Assembly (NCBI GenBank): GCA_039028895.1
Contig: JBCCHF010000015.1
Span: 61,584-125,583 of the forward strand
Direction of reading: 5' to 3'
Length of the DNA: 64,000 nucleotides
Source of the DNA: JAHDCJ01 sp039028895
GTDB lineage: Bacteria > Bacteroidota > Bacteroidia > Chitinophagales > Saprospiraceae
Shown here piece after piece: positions 6,661 to 15,802 of this stretch (the stretch's first letter is position 1; every line of letters starts with the position of its first letter). Under the pieces are notes generated by a model that saw only the letters and a program-made list of their open reading frames with translations, searched no databases and was not told the origin of the DNA. Made by a program: the position numbers and the translations under genes.

Positions 6661-9161
6661 GCAAGCATTCGTTTTTCCTTCAGTCGTTTAAACATACTGA
6701 CAAACATGCCGAAAAGCATCATAAGTGAGCCTAACCAAACCAGGTTGATCCATGGAAACAATAGTGCCTGTAGAACAATGTATTCTTCTTTTGGAGCAGT
6801 TTCGGCCACTTCAATAGTAACTGTCTGATCCAGCGGGTCGATTTTCATAAATTTAAACTTCAATCCCAATTCATCAACACTGTCATCAAGGCCCAGGGCC
6901 ATTGAGCCTCGGATAAGATAAACCGGCTCCGCAGTCCAGGTTGCTGCAGTATCTAATTTATGAACGACGAGCTTTGCACCAACTGCTATGTCCTCTTTTT
7001 CGGCCACATATTCCGGATGTTTTGGATTTTGATTAAAGTTTTCAAACACCACATAATGCTTGCTGGTATAGAAGGTATCACCGATCGCTATTATGTGAGG
7101 CTTATAAGATAAAGTATCCTCCGCATTCTTTGTTGCTTCAGGATCAACTTCGTGATTTGGCAATGCTGAAACATGCGTAAATATATCTTTAGCCAGATAG
7201 TGTTTTGTAGATGGATTTGAGGCTTCAATCTTGGTTTTGGCTTTATCGTAAAGCACATTCGGGTTCAGGTTGAATTCTTCAACAAGGGTTCCGGCTTCAT
7301 CAAACCTTTTAAAGTTCACTTCAAAGGTTCGCTGCCGCCTGTCAACAGTATCTTTCATATAAGTTACCATATAGTCACCCATCCTAGTTGGAAGACCTTT
7401 TCTGAGCAGGATATTGGATCTTTCATCTTCCTCCTGGAAACCTTCTATAACCCCCACACTCATAAAGTCTCTCGAAAGAATTTGTTTTTTTACGCCAGTG
7501 AAAAGAATTCCAATCAATAAAATTCCAAAACCAACATGAGAAAGCACCGAACCTGCCAGTTTGACATTATTTCTCAACACAAAGACCATGTATAAAACAT
7601 TGGCGATTATGGTAAACCAAGCTGCTACGAGGAAAATAACCAGTTGCCAGGCATTAAATCCGGCAGCCCATGAAATCAAAGCAGATACAGCAATAGCCCC
7701 AATCAGAGATACACCAATATAGCGGGTGAAAGATCGTGCCGTTTTACCCTTCCAATCCTGTTTCTTATAATGAAGAAACTGGACAGTGGCAGAGAGAGTA
7801 GCAATAAAAACTGCGATCCAGATCTGGTACTTATTATGATGACCTACTACATCCTCAGGCGGACTCCAGTTTTCAGCAGTTGCAAGGAAGCTAACGTTTG
7901 TCAGATCATAAATAAAGCTAAATATCTTGCTATAAACAGGAATTGAAGTTGTATGTGAAATCAGGACAGAACTAAAAACCAGGACCAGCGCCCCAATAAA
8001 CATCCAGAATTCTCTCGAATACAAACTTTCCTCTCTTTGAATTTCAGGGATTTCTTTTGCCTTTCGGAAATATAAACCGAGACCAACTGTCAGAAAGAAC
8101 AAAATAAAGATCACCAGCTGCCATTCAAGCCCCATTTCTGTAAAGGCATGGACAGAGGTTTCTCCCAAAACTCCACTCCTAACCAAGAATGTAGAATAAA
8201 GAATAAGCACAAAGGTGAAGATGAAGAACAAATAAGTACTGCGAATGGAGTAACCTGTACTCTTAGCCACCAAAGCTGTATGAATACCGCCAACTAAAAT
8301 CAGCCAGGGCACAAGAGACATATTCTCAACCGGATCCCATGCCCAGTAGCCCCCGAAACTCAAAGCTTCATAAGCCCAAACTCCTCCCATAAGGATGCCC
8401 AGGCCAAGGATGAAACCAGAAAAAAGTGCCCAGGGCAACACCGCTGTTATCCATTCTTTATGCTTACCTAGCCATAAACCAGCCACTGCAAAAGAGAATG
8501 GAACGAGTGTGGAAGCAAATCCCAGAAAGGTAGTAGGCGGATGGATCGTCATCCAATAATTCTGCAGTAGCGGATTAAGTCCATTACCTTTGATCATCCT
8601 GACATAGTCAGGATTTTGAAAAATGGGCGCCTCCTGCACATCTCTCAAAAGAAGCATCGGGTTTACCCCTACTTTAAAGAAGCTATCCCCCATGTAAAAA
8701 TACAGGCCGACAATCATGGAAGAAATAAAGAACTGAACGGCAGCCATTATAGATAGTACGGGTCCTTCCCATTCCTTTGCTGTTTTAATCAGGATGAACC
8801 CAAGAACTACATGCCAGAACATCCATAGTAAGAAACTCCCTTCCTGACCTTCCCAAAGGGCGGAAAAGATGTATTTAAAATCGAGATCATCAGAGACATG
8901 ATGCCAGACATAATTGTACTCATAGTACTCATTAATCATGACGTAAAGCAGGATACCAATGATACTAAAAACCGAAATGCCATGTATAATGAAAGCCGTC
9001 CGACCAAGATTAATCCATGAAGATTTCAGTTTCCCCAAGGGTTCTCTTACACTAAAAAAATAGCTGACAGCAGCCATTAGGCTGGTTACAAAAGAAAGGA
9101 CAAGGAACATATGCCCCAGTTTTCCGGGAAGCAAATGTTCATTTAAGTATTGTATTTCCAT
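6657..9161 (-). CDS. ccmF: CcmF/CcsA-type heme lyase for cytochrome c maturation
   Basis: Large polytopic inner-membrane protein (834 residues, about 15 helices) of the heme-handling superfamily, acting in transfer of heme from CcmE to apocytochrome c in the periplasm. The tryptophan-rich WWD domain is seen as VWAYEALSFGGYWAWDPVEN (around residues 262-281), and another conserved stretch reads MTIHPPTTFLG. A large periplasmic domain lies before the last helix (roughly residues 560-800). It lies 21 bases downstream of ccmE in the same operon. No CcmH-like gene is adjacent. The protein is longer than E. coli CcmF (about 650), as is usual for this phylum. Confidence 0.92.
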   Translation of the reverse strand: MEIQYLNEHLLPGKLGHMFLVLSFVTSLMAAVSYFFSVREPLGKLKSSWINLGRTAFIIHGISVFSIIGILLYVMINEYYEYNYVWHHVSDDLDFKYIFSALWEGQEGSFLLWMFWHVVLGFILIKTAKEWEGPVLSIMAAVQFFISSMIVGLYFYMGDSFFKVGVNPMLLLRDVQEAPIFQNPDYVRMIKGNGLNPLLQNYWMTIHPPTTFLGFASTLVPFSFAVAGLWLGKHKEWITAVLPWALFSGFILGLGILMGGVWAYEALSFGGYWAWDPVENMSLVPWLILVGGIHTALVAKSTGYSIRSTYLFFIFTFVLILYSTFLVRSGVLGETSVHAFTEMGLEWQLVIFILFFLTVGLGLYFRKAKEIPEIQREESLYSREFWMFIGALVLVFSSVLISHTTSIPVYSKIFSFIYDLTNVSFLATAENWSPPEDVVGHHNKYQIWIAVFIATLSATVQFLHYKKQDWKGKTARSFTRYIGVSLIGAIAVSALISWAAGFNAWQLVIFLVAAWFTIIANVLYMVFVLRNNVKLAGSVLSHVGFGILLIGILFTGVKKQILSRDFMSVGVIEGFQEEDERSNILLRKGLPTRMGDYMVTYMKDTVDRRQRTFEVNFKRFDEAGTLVEEFNLNPNVLYDKAKTKIEASNPSTKHYLAKDIFTHVSALPNHEVDPEATKNAEDTLSYKPHIIAIGDTFYTSKHYVVFENFNQNPKHPEYVAEKEDIAVGAKLVVHKLDTAATWTAEPVYLIRGSMALGLDDSVDELGLKFKFMKIDPLDQTVTIEVAETAPKEEYIVLQALLFPWINLVWLGSLMMLFGMFVSMFKRLKEKRMLA

Positions 9162-9182
9162 AAAATGCCGTGGAGAGTGAAC

Positions 9183-9593
9183 TTATTGTCCCAGTGAAGA
9201 TTGCTCTTTCAACTGGATTTCTTCTTCAGTGTATTTTGAGGGGCATTTCAAAAGCATATCTGATGCGTGGAATTCGTCATTAACCATTTTGCCGGTGAGC
9301 ACGATTTCCTCAGACCGTTCGAAGTCCTGCGGTTTTACATCAAGATAGATCACTTTTGCTTCATCTCCATTGTTATCAGTCATATAGAATGAAAACCGAT
9401 TTGGATCAACTTCAGGATTATATTCGATGGGTTTCTCTTTAGCAAGTTGCCCTACAATCTGGACACTTTTGTCTGGTTTGGCGGCTGCGTCAGCGAATGA
9501 AGAATAGGTACTGAACTTAGAGGCCATTGAAATCAAAACGCCAATGGCAACAGACATGATAATAATTCCGATTAAATGTTTTCTTTTCATCAA
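9183..9593 (-). CDS. ccmE: CcmE heme chaperone, Cys-type (CXXXY)
   Basis: Periplasmic heme chaperone anchored by one N-terminal helix (residues 7-25), 136 residues, with the OB-fold core containing VQIVGQLAKEK and IVLTGKMVNDEFHASDML. In most proteobacterial CcmE a histidine in HXXXY binds heme covalently. Here the motif reads KCPSKY with Cys117 and Tyr121, so the heme ligand position is cysteine. Such CXXXY CcmE proteins are known in archaea, some deltaproteobacteria and other lineages, where CcmH is often missing (variant System I). The gene precedes ccmF and has a perfect TAnnTTTG box upstream. Confidence 0.92.
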   Translation of the reverse strand: MMKRKHLIGIIIMSVAIGVLISMASKFSTYSSFADAAAKPDKSVQIVGQLAKEKPIEYNPEVDPNRFSFYMTDNNGDEAKVIYLDVKPQDFERSEEIVLTGKMVNDEFHASDMLLKCPSKYTEEEIQLKEQSSLGQ

Positions 9594-9630
9594 AAATGCA
9601 TTCAGTCAAATAGTGATTCAGAAATTTCCA

Positions 9631-9638
9631 CAAAAATA
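9631..9638 (-). promoter_or_regulatory. -7 promoter box of the ccmE-ccmF operon
   Basis: The minus strand reads TATTTTTG, a perfect TAnnTTTG match about 37 bases before the ccmE start. No strong -33 element was recognised. Confidence 0.45.
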
Positions 9639-9745
9639 CACTTTTCTACATTAGAAGAACAGCCGAACCAGATTTTGGTTTTGTTATTTAAACGAACTTT
9701 AAATAAATTTATGACCTCTCAATTGACCTTTTTAAGTCATAATTA

Positions 9746-10447
9746 ATGGATCAGCCAACAGAAGAAAAATATATCGTTGAACTTTCCAAAGCTGCGGTTT
9801 ATCAGAAAAAGCATCTGATCCTTAATAACGTCAACCTGAAAGTAAAGGAAAAAGAATTCATTTACCTTATCGGAAAAACGGGATCCGGGAAATCCAGTTT
9901 ACTCAAAACGCTTTACGGAGAATTGCCGCTCCTTACGGGAAAAGGTACTGTTGCCGATATTGACCTACACACCCTTCCCTGGAAAAAAGTACCTTACTTA
10001 AGGAGGAAACTCGGGATCATCTTTCAGGATTTCAACCTGTTGACAGATCGGTCTGTCGAGGAAAACCTGATGTTTGTTCTAAAAGCTACAGGGTGGAAGG
10101 ATCAAAAGAAGATGACTTTCCGGGTAAATGATGTTTTAGAAAGGGTTGGATTGAAAACCAAAGGAACAAGCATGCCTTACCAACTCTCAGGGGGCGAACA
10201 ACAACGCGTCGTCATTGCCAGGGCTTTGCTAAATACTCCACAACTTATTCTTGCCGATGAGCCTACAGGGAACCTCGACCCTGAAACTTCTCATTCTATC
10301 ATTTCACTTTTACGCGAATTGGCAGAAGAGTCGAGTACAGCCGTAATTATGGCTACCCACGATTATTATATTCTGGAAACATTCCCCGGCAAAATGGTTA
10401 GGTGCCAGGATGGGCGAATCCTTGATCAGGAAAATATCGAAGTCTGA
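9746..10447 (+). CDS. ftsE: FtsE-like ABC transporter ATPase
   Basis: A 233-residue ATP-binding subunit that with FtsX controls peptidoglycan hydrolases at division. Walker A (GKTGSGKSS), Q-loop (IIFQDFNLL), signature (LSGGEQQR), Walker B with catalytic Glu (LILADEPTGNLDP) and the switch His (THDYY) are all intact. The spacing and FQDFNLL match FtsE rather than LolD, though LolD/MacB-type ATPases are close relatives. No ftsX is adjacent; ftsE and ftsX are commonly separated in Bacteroidota. It abuts pdhB, which is convergent, with no intervening base. Confidence 0.82.
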   Translation: MDQPTEEKYIVELSKAAVYQKKHLILNNVNLKVKEKEFIYLIGKTGSGKSSLLKTLYGELPLLTGKGTVADIDLHTLPWKKVPYLRRKLGIIFQDFNLLTDRSVEENLMFVLKATGWKDQKKMTFRVNDVLERVGLKTKGTSMPYQLSGGEQQRVVIARALLNTPQLILADEPTGNLDPETSHSIISLLRELAEESSTAVIMATHDYYILETFPGKMVRCQDGRILDQENIEV

Positions 10448-11428
10448 TTATTTAACGTACATCACCTCCTTAACTGCTTTCACAACTTTAGCGGCGTTCG
10501 GCAAGTAGGCATCAACCAATGTAGGCGCATACGCCATTGAAGTGTCAGCACCTGTTACCCTGAGTACCGGAGCATCAAGATAATCGAAGGCATATTTCTG
10601 TACTTCAAAGCCTATCTCACTTGAAACAGAGGCAAATGGCCAAGCTTCTTCAAGGGTAATCAACCTGTTGGTCTTTTTCACAGATTCAACAATGGTGTGG
10701 TAATCTAAAGGCCTGATAGTTAGTAAGTCAATAACCTCAGCTGAAATGCCTTCTTTAGCCAGTTCGTCGGCAGCTTCAAAAGCGATTTTCATTGATTTGT
10801 TATAACTCACGATAGTGACATCAGATCCTTCTCTTTTAACTTTTGCTTTCCCGATAGGTATCAGGTATTCTTCTTCAGGAACTTCACCCATATCACCATA
10901 AGATACCTCAGACTCCATGAAACAGACAGGATCATTATCGCGGATCGCAGATTTAAGCAGTCCTTTCGCATCATACGGATCGGTTACAGAAATAACTTTA
11001 AGACCAGGTACAGTACCCAACCAAGACTCGAAAGTTTGAGAGTGTTGTTGTGCTAGTTGTCCTGCAGCCCCAGTAGGTCCGCGAAAAACAATTGGGCAGC
11101 TCACCTGTCCGGCTGACATGCTGAGGATTTTAGCCGCACTATTAACCAACTGGTCAAAAGCTAGGATGGCGAAATTCCAGGTCATAAACTCGACGATAGG
11201 TCTTAGACCATTGAAAGCTGCACCGACTCCGATGCCTGCAAAACCGAGCTCGGAAATTGGCGTATCAATAACTCTTTTCGCGCCAAACTCGTCCAACATC
11301 CCCTGGCTTACTTTATAGGCACCATTATATTCGGCCACTTCCTCTCCCATTAGGAAAACGGATTCGTCACGTCTCATTTCTTCTGACATGGCCTCTCTTA
11401 AAGCATCTCTAAGTCTTATTTGTCTCAT
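10448..11428 (-). CDS. pdhB: Pyruvate dehydrogenase E1 component, beta subunit
   Basis: The 326-residue beta chain of the thiamine-diphosphate E1 heterotetramer, converting pyruvate for acetyl-CoA formation. It begins MRQIRLRDALREAMSEEMRR and has MGEEVAEYNGAYKVSQG (TPP-side Glu region), the FRGPTGAAGQLAQQHSQ stretch and the C-terminal transketolase domain with VIDLLTIRPLD. The start at ATG 11428 is chosen because the longer frame to 11494 adds only noise. The alpha subunit is not in this window. The branched-chain oxoacid dehydrogenase beta subunit is a relative, but the sequence looks like the pyruvate form. Confidence 0.9.
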   Translation of the reverse strand: MRQIRLRDALREAMSEEMRRDESVFLMGEEVAEYNGAYKVSQGMLDEFGAKRVIDTPISELGFAGIGVGAAFNGLRPIVEFMTWNFAILAFDQLVNSAAKILSMSAGQVSCPIVFRGPTGAAGQLAQQHSQTFESWLGTVPGLKVISVTDPYDAKGLLKSAIRDNDPVCFMESEVSYGDMGEVPEEEYLIPIGKAKVKREGSDVTIVSYNKSMKIAFEAADELAKEGISAEVIDLLTIRPLDYHTIVESVKKTNRLITLEEAWPFASVSSEIGFEVQKYAFDYLDAPVLRVTGADTSMAYAPTLVDAYLPNAAKVVKAVKEVMYVK

Positions 11429-11559
11429 TTTGTATTGGTTATACAGGTTGAATTTATATAACAACAATCCCACACGGGTTGTTTTGAAAAACAAGACGTG
11501 AAATTATGGATAATCTTAGAATTGAGCAAGATAATATTGACGAGATCATCAAATTATTC

Positions 11560-12990
11560 CTACTTCAGCCTGTACCCTACTGAAAACTGGATGCCTGAAT
11601 GATTCAGCTTATCGGAGACAGAGAAGTAGCCAGGTTTTTTTACATTGGCAAAGTGATGATGATATCGAAGTTCCAGTCTTACTTTTCTCCCGGGAGAAAA
11701 AGCCATTCCTGAAATAAAGCCCGGATCAAGACGGTTAATACCTTGAGTTACAGGAATTATTAAAGTTTCAGGGTTTGGACTTGCAGATGCATCAGCCAAT
11801 TCAAAAATAAGATCAGCTGCAGATGCCCTGATTCCAACAACATAAGCTAGTGAAGGGCCACCAAAAAAACTAAATTTCCTGTTCGGTCTGAACTCACTTA
11901 AAAGTGCCGTATAGAGTGAATGTGTACCACTAAACTCAACTCCTCCATCTGCCTGACCTAAACTTAAAACACTTCCGGTAAATACTCCGTTGCCAACATT
12001 TGCCTCAATATTTATTTCCTCCGGATTAATATCCTGGGCAAATAGAGCTTCATCATTTCTACCAAACACACTAGATAAAGGATTTTGCGTAGACAAATAG
12101 GCATAACCGACCTCTGGTTTAATGGACCATTTATGAGCCACTGCAATATTTGCAGCAATATTAAAGACTGGGCCACTCAAGCTATTGGTTCCACCAATCA
12201 CTCCTGGTTTAATTTCTAGGCCTGCGAAGACTTTCCTTTTTTCAAATGGAATTGGATCGGTTACATCCAAATTAAAATTTTCCGGTAAGTAGATAGTCTC
12301 ATTTTGATCTGTCAGGCTCGTTAACGGTTTTGTATCTATATCCTCATCAAATAAGAATGCAAATGGTGGCTTTGGTTCCTCCTGCTTTGGTAGTGGATCA
12401 GCGGTGATAGGCGCAAATGGTATTTTTACATCTGGAGCGGAAGGTATTTCTGGACTCGACAATATCGGCATTTCGGTGTTTATGCTTTGATCATTCTTTT
12501 CAGCAGCGTTCTTTTCTTGGCTTTCGCTTTTTACAGTTGTATTATTCGCATTAATTTTATTATCCGCAGTTTCTACCTCAATATTTACATTTTCAAGGGT
12601 TTCAAAACCAGGAGATGAATCGGTAAATCCTGCAATCTCATTTCTAGATAATTTTGACGCTTTGTCAATGATTTTATCTTTATCAATCGCACTTGTCAGT
12701 TCCTCTTTTAAATCGGTTGTCGAAATACTTTCATCAACGGCTTTATCTTCTTTAATATGAGCCAATCTTTCTTCAACTGCTTCCTGTTTGGTTGATTCGC
12801 TTATTGCGAAATACGAAAACCCGCCAATTGATACTGCCAGCAGTAAGCCTCCAAACAACCACCAAAAGGCGAAACGTCGCTTTTTCTCGACGGGCATATG
12901 TTCGTCGAGAAGCGATTCCATCGATTGCCACCCTTTATCCAGGAACTGGTCATCTAAAGGGGGATTCCATTTTCCTCTTTCCTCATTCAT
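11560..12990 (-). CDS. Single-pass regulator with barrel-like C terminus, probable anti-sigma protein
   Basis: A 476-residue protein overlapping the ECF sigma gene by 8 bases. Residues 1-40 are a charged cytoplasmic segment with the W-x2-M-x2-LLDE pattern common in Bacteroidota proteins beside ECF sigma genes. Residues about 43-63 form one transmembrane helix. Residues 65-240 are an acidic, then proline-rich, low-complexity linker. Residues 245-476 alternate polar and aromatic/hydrophobic residues in strands (for example FAGLEIKPGVIGG, WSIKPEVGYAYL) and end in FSVGYRLK, like an outer-membrane beta-barrel. No signal peptide is present. Location and operon suggest it controls the sigma factor. 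The barrel assignment is by eye and the topology is unproven. Confidence 0.65.
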   Translation of the reverse strand: MNEERGKWNPPLDDQFLDKGWQSMESLLDEHMPVEKKRRFAFWWLFGGLLLAVSIGGFSYFAISESTKQEAVEERLAHIKEDKAVDESISTTDLKEELTSAIDKDKIIDKASKLSRNEIAGFTDSSPGFETLENVNIEVETADNKINANNTTVKSESQEKNAAEKNDQSINTEMPILSSPEIPSAPDVKIPFAPITADPLPKQEEPKPPFAFLFDEDIDTKPLTSLTDQNETIYLPENFNLDVTDPIPFEKRKVFAGLEIKPGVIGGTNSLSGPVFNIAANIAVAHKWSIKPEVGYAYLSTQNPLSSVFGRNDEALFAQDINPEEINIEANVGNGVFTGSVLSLGQADGGVEFSGTHSLYTALLSEFRPNRKFSFFGGPSLAYVVGIRASAADLIFELADASASPNPETLIIPVTQGINRLDPGFISGMAFSPGRKVRLELRYHHHFANVKKPGYFSVSDKLNHSGIQFSVGYRLK

Positions 12991-13537
12991 GATAATAACT
13001 GGTTTGTAGAGTTTTGAGCATGATTTTCAATTTTTTACGGGCTTCCGCCAAATGCCATTTTGAGGTGCCTGAACTAATGCCGAGTTCTTTTCCAATCTCC
13101 ACATGGGTATATCCTTCGATGGCATAGAGTTCAAAAACCTTTTGAGTGGCTGGTGGCAGGCTCCTGACCAGGCGCATGATATCCTCAACATACATCTGGT
13201 TAAGAATTGAATGGTTATCGACTTTTTCGTAGGATTCAAAAATTATCGTTTCAGCGTATTTCGATTCCTTCCGGAAATAATCTGAAATAGAATGAAAGAC
13301 AAGTTTACGCACCCATCCTTCGAAAGAGCCTTTGAATGAGTATTTATCTATTTTCTGGAATACCCTCAGAAAGCCGTTATTGACAATCTCCATTGCCTTA
13401 TCTCTATCAGAAGTGTAGCGAAAGCACAAATGCATCATTTTAGCAAAGTACTTCCGGTACAACACCTCCTGAAAGAAGCGGTCGTTACGGACACAACCCT
13501 TGATTATTTCTTCTTCGGTATATTCCTTAGCAGGCAT
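12983..13537 (-). CDS. ECF-type RNA polymerase sigma factor
   Basis: A 184-residue sigma-70 family factor of the extracytoplasmic-function class. Region 2 is visible with the core-binding DRDKAMEIVNNGFLRVFQKI (about 44-63) followed by FEGWVRKLVFHSISDYFR, and region 4 with LPPATQKVFELYAIEGYTHV, then IGKELGISSGTSKWHLAEAR as the helix-turn-helix. The order with a secreted barrel protein 8 bases upstream and a transmembrane regulator overlapping downstream fits an envelope-responsive sigma/anti-sigma unit. Target promoters cannot be deduced from the window. Confidence 0.92.
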   Translation of the reverse strand: MPAKEYTEEEIIKGCVRNDRFFQEVLYRKYFAKMMHLCFRYTSDRDKAMEIVNNGFLRVFQKIDKYSFKGSFEGWVRKLVFHSISDYFRKESKYAETIIFESYEKVDNHSILNQMYVEDIMRLVRSLPPATQKVFELYAIEGYTHVEIGKELGISSGTSKWHLAEARKKLKIMLKTLQTSYYHE

Positions 13538-13545
13538 ACTCTAAA

Positions 13546-14328
13546 TTAAAACAAAACGCCTAATCGAACTGTCAGACGTTTCAAAGTATGTTTCTCGAAT
13601 CTGCTGACTTCCCAACGAGAACTGTATTCATAGGTTAATCTCTGGATCTTGTACCCTGCATCAATAACGAAATTCACTTGTCCGGCTCCAACTCGGTATC
13701 CAATAGCAGGATGGAAAAGTACACCTGTTCTGCCACCGACGATATCACGTTCCTCTTCAGTTAACGGGAATGCCATCCCAATATTAACGCTGTAATAAGG
13801 TGTGCTGTTGGCTTTCAAAAAATACCCCCTTGTCTCAAGGTATAATGGAACTGAGTTTAAAGGGTTGCCTAAATCCATATTCTCTATACCAGTACCAATC
13901 CCTAAGCCAACGTAACGATTAAACTGGTAACCTACAACATGATTTATCGAGGCACCAACAACTACTTCTCCCCAATCATTTATAGTATTATAAGAAGCCG
14001 TAGAAGTAAAATTATAGATGCCTTTTTCTCTGAAATTGTAAGGCTTTACAAATTTTGGCATCTTAGTCTGGTCACAATCTGTTCGCTCCTGAACAATCTT
14101 TTTGATCACCCGCTTTCCAAAGGTAATCTTATGCCCGCCATACAATTGGATCTCAACGCCCTTAGCAGGATCGTATTCAATAATTTTTCCTCTAAATTGA
14201 CTTCCGTCTTTGAGGTAAACGACATCAATGAAAGGAATATCATCCGTCATTTCAGAATCTGTTTCCTGGCTAAAGGATTGTGTTGTTCCCAGTGCGAATA
14301 ATAAGATGAGCAGTGTTATATATTTCAT
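13546..14328 (-). CDS. Secreted outer-membrane beta-barrel protein, first gene of the sigma operon
   Basis: A 260-residue protein with a signal peptide (MKYITLLILLFALGTTQSFS, cleavage near residue 20). Residues about 33-75 form a small beta domain with VVYLKDGSQFRGKIIEY and GHKITFGKRVIKKI, a pattern seen in many Bacteroidota envelope proteins. From about residue 100 it consists of amphipathic strands ending in RLTVRLGVLF, with a C-terminal Phe typical of outer-membrane barrels. It is 8 bases upstream of the ECF sigma gene and probably co-transcribed. It may be the sensed partner of the regulator or simply regulon cargo; function unknown. Confidence 0.7.
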   Translation of the reverse strand: MKYITLLILLFALGTTQSFSQETDSEMTDDIPFIDVVYLKDGSQFRGKIIEYDPAKGVEIQLYGGHKITFGKRVIKKIVQERTDCDQTKMPKFVKPYNFREKGIYNFTSTASYNTINDWGEVVVGASINHVVGYQFNRYVGLGIGTGIENMDLGNPLNSVPLYLETRGYFLKANSTPYYSVNIGMAFPLTEEERDIVGGRTGVLFHPAIGYRVGAGQVNFVIDAGYKIQRLTYEYSSRWEVSRFEKHTLKRLTVRLGVLF

Positions 14329-14416
14329 TGTTATTGTTTTTGATCAAGAAAAGGAAAGAGCAAGGGTTAGACCTGGTCCGCCCCTCGCTCCTATTCCCCC
14401 TGTTAAACCGATAAGT

Positions 14417-15685
14417 TTAGCTTCTCAAAACAGGAATGACACTTACTTCCTGAAGGTCATCCGGATTTGAGGCGTCATATTGGTACAGACCATCTTCGCC
14501 AATGATCATCAACAAGCCATTTGGCAAGGCAATGACGTCAAAGGCATGGAAACCTTTAATATGGTCTGTTAATTTCTCGTCAAGGATCAATGGATCCGCA
14601 ATATCAAATGCTTTAAGTCCTTCATCTCCTTCACATACGAACAAACTGTTGTCCAGGATGGAAAGGCCGTGCGGGTTATGCATTGGGAAAGTTTCTACCA
14701 ATGAAGGATTGGTTAGTGATGTGATATCCACAAGGTCCAACTGGTTGCTGAAACCCTGGCAGAAGGTGCCATCACGTAAGGTGACATATGCGTAATTGTC
14801 TTTTACAAATACAGGATCGCAAGCTGTAGCATGTCTGAATACTGAAAGGTAAGTTGGATTAGCAGGATCACTGTTATCAAAGATGAACATACCACTTTCA
14901 GAACCAAGGAACAGGTTTTCCCCGTAAGGGAAAATGGTCTCGATTCCCCAGCCAGCATTTACTGTGCTCACAAGATTCGGACAAGCAATATCAGCAACAC
15001 TGAATACACGCAAATTGCTTTGATCAACGGCATACAGGTAGTTATCATAGAGTGTAAAACGAGCCATTGAACCACCTACGCCAGCCGGAGCATTAGCACC
15101 TCCAGTTTGAGCATTGGCTTCAGCTGTAGCAAAAACGCCATTGTCTAGCCAAAATCCACCGTTCCAAAGTACGTTCTGGCGATTGCAGTCCATATCTTCT
15201 GTAATCAATTTTTGGTCGTAGTAAACCAGCCAGTTGCCTTCACCATCATTCCCATTAAGCGGAAAGACTTCTTCAACTCTTTTTACAAGAATGGCATTCA
15301 TTGGATCTGTAAAATCTATAGCCAATAAATCCATGAAGTTATCTGCATAAAGGATGTTTCCTTTTACAGCCATATCGACATTACCTAATATTTTGATGAA
15401 ACCAAGGTTACTTGGAGATGCCGGATTAGAATTGTCAATAACATGGATACCTTCTCTAATCTCATTCACAAGGATGTAATTCTGGTAGTAGTAAATCTTG
15501 CCGGTATTTCCAAGTGGACGTGGCGCTTCTACCTCTACAGGTTGCCTAACATCCTCAGGGGTCATCCAAACCGGTATGTATTGGACATAGGTCACTTCAG
15601 CAACACAATCATCCTTATCACAACCTTGAAATACAAAACCTAAACTAATTAACAGGAGGAGAATAAGTCCATTTCTGGCATTCAT
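14417..15685 (-). CDS. LVIVD-repeat lipoprotein
   Basis: A 422-residue predicted lipoprotein: a hydrophobic N terminus followed by the lipobox FQGC with Cys22. The rest is a series of repeats of the type YYYQNYILVNEIREGIHVID, NILYADNFMDLLAID and LFVCEGDEGLKAFDIADP. These are LVIVD repeats, thought to form a beta-propeller in bacterial and archaeal surface proteins. It is on its own transcript or weakly linked to its neighbours (117 bases to the LolE-type gene, 88 to the next gene). Ligand and function are unknown. Confidence 0.78.
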   Translation of the reverse strand: MNARNGLILLLLISLGFVFQGCDKDDCVAEVTYVQYIPVWMTPEDVRQPVEVEAPRPLGNTGKIYYYQNYILVNEIREGIHVIDNSNPASPSNLGFIKILGNVDMAVKGNILYADNFMDLLAIDFTDPMNAILVKRVEEVFPLNGNDGEGNWLVYYDQKLITEDMDCNRQNVLWNGGFWLDNGVFATAEANAQTGGANAPAGVGGSMARFTLYDNYLYAVDQSNLRVFSVADIACPNLVSTVNAGWGIETIFPYGENLFLGSESGMFIFDNSDPANPTYLSVFRHATACDPVFVKDNYAYVTLRDGTFCQGFSNQLDLVDITSLTNPSLVETFPMHNPHGLSILDNSLFVCEGDEGLKAFDIADPLILDEKLTDHIKGFHAFDVIALPNGLLMIIGEDGLYQYDASNPDDLQEVSVIPVLRS

Positions 15686-15802
15686 AATGATCAGATTTGA
15701 TGTTTAAAATTTAATTGGGAGTATCCCTAAATAAGTACTTTCGGCAGGTAAGACTGCACGAATTTCAAAAAGGGTTGGGGAGAAATTGAATTTTTTTGAA
15801 AA

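Noticed and set aside
11118..11318. Plus-strand frame within pdhB
   Set aside because: Shadow of the well-supported pdhB gene.
13939..14301. Plus-strand reading frame of 120 codons
   Set aside because: Antisense to the secreted barrel protein, which has a signal peptide and a consistent strand pattern.
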